Assembly: GCA_913044085.1 (NCBI GenBank)
Contig: CAJWNW010000096.1
Span: 1 to 6,201 of the forward strand
Reading direction: 5' to 3'
Length of the DNA: 6,201 nt
Source: an uncultured Flavobacteriaceae bacterium
GTDB lineage: Bacteria; Bacteroidota; Bacteroidia; Flavobacteriales; Flavobacteriaceae
The translations under genes and the position numbers were made by a program. Positions 5,780-6,201 of this stretch are shown here, in pieces; position 1 is the first letter of the stretch; each line of letters opens with the position of its first letter. The notes beneath the pieces were generated by a model, which had not been told where the DNA came from, did no database searches, and saw nothing but the letters and a program-made list of their open reading frames with translations.

Positions 5780-6201
5780 ATGAATTTAAAAAAAATCGCA
5801 CTGGCTGTTGTTATGTTAGGCCTGATTGTCATTGCTTACTTTTCGTTTAAAATTTATGCGATTATGTTAGTGCCAAATACTGCTTTCAGTTCTAAAGAAG
5901 CTTATATTTTTATTTCTACCGGTGCAACTTACTCTGATGTTCGGTCCGATATAGAACCATTGCTTTTGGACATAGAAAAATTTGATGCGCTTGCCAAACA
6001 AAAAAAATACAACATAAATGTAAAAGCGGGCCGTTATCGCATCGCGAGGGACATGACCAATAATGACATCATTAATTCCTTGAGAAGCCAAAACTTGGCA
6101 GTCACTGTCGCCTTTAACAATCAACACAGTTTAGGTTTGTTGGCCCAAAGAATTTCAAATCAAGTAGAAGCCGATAGCCTAAGTTTGATGGGTGTTTTTA
6201 C
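5780..6201 (+). CDS. mltG: Endolytic murein transglycosylase MltG (YceG-like), N-terminal part
   Basis: MltG is an inner-membrane lytic transglycosylase that cuts nascent glycan strands near their growing end and so sets strand length. Only 140 codons of the gene (family length about 340) fall in the window. It opens with MNLKK and one hydrophobic segment at about 6-30, which fits a single N-terminal membrane anchor with the rest in the periplasm. The stretch VKAGRYRIARDMTNNDIINSL (81-101) matches the LysM-like subdomain of MltG, where E. coli has a similar VKAGTYR block. The catalytic glutamate lies in the C-terminal half, beyond the window, so activity cannot be judged. The ATG at 5780 lies 13 bases after the dapF stop without a terminator or promoter between, so co-transcription with dapF is likely. 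The assignment rests on this block, the anchor and the context. Confidence 0.85.
   Translation, partial: MNLKKIALAVVMLGLIVIAYFSFKIYAIMLVPNTAFSSKEAYIFISTGATYSDVRSDIEPLLLDIEKFDALAKQKKYNINVKAGRYRIARDMTNNDIINSLRSQNLAVTVAFNNQHSLGLLAQRISNQVEADSLSLMGVF

Noticed and set aside
5867..6127. Minus-strand reading frame of 86 codons at the right end
   Set aside because: It is antisense to mltG, whose frame has a membrane anchor and the KAGRYR block and continues out of the window.
1..6201. A new defence, mobile or CRISPR-type system
   Set aside because: Every sizeable stretch is accounted for by conserved housekeeping genes. No spaced repeat array, transposase, integrase, attachment-site duplication or unknown multi-gene cassette was found.

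Overview
The window looks like ordinary chromosome from a flavobacterium-like member of the Bacteroidota. The DNA is AT-rich. The start codons lack Shine-Dalgarno sequences, as is usual in this phylum. Four intergenic regions carry the Bacteroidota promoter -7 box (TAnnTTTG, here always TATATTTG) in the orientation of the following gene. The protein sequences (TrmD with GHYKGVDQRV, an HtrA protease beginning MKKF, monomeric isocitrate dehydrogenase) fit the same assignment. I cannot name a genus.

Layout. Four genes run on the minus strand, in transcription order: a periplasmic Do/HtrA serine protease (4862-3462), trmD (3286-2609), rplS (2493-2143), and a monomeric NADP-dependent isocitrate dehydrogenase (1924 to beyond base 1, so its C-terminus is missing). 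Perfect-stem rho-independent terminators follow the protease and rplS. A candidate promoter precedes each of trmD, rplS and icd. The set therefore reads as mostly separate transcription units, with trmD and rplS possibly read together as well. On the plus strand, diverging from the protease, are dapF (4981-5766) and, 13 bases later, the start of mltG (5780 to beyond the right edge).

How the genes relate. trmD and rplS serve translation: m1G37 methylation of tRNA and the bL19 ribosomal protein. dapF and mltG serve cell-wall synthesis: meso-diaminopimelate supply and trimming of new glycan strands. The HtrA protease handles envelope protein quality control, and icd belongs to the TCA cycle. These are housekeeping functions placed side by side rather than one system.

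I found no mobile element, CRISPR array, tRNA, rRNA, toxin-antitoxin pair or defence gene, and no evidence of a new biological system. The points worth a second look are small: a promoter that leaves almost no 5' leader on dapF, a foldable leader before rplS, helically phased repeats upstream of icd, and two substitutions at positions linked to metal binding in TrmD.
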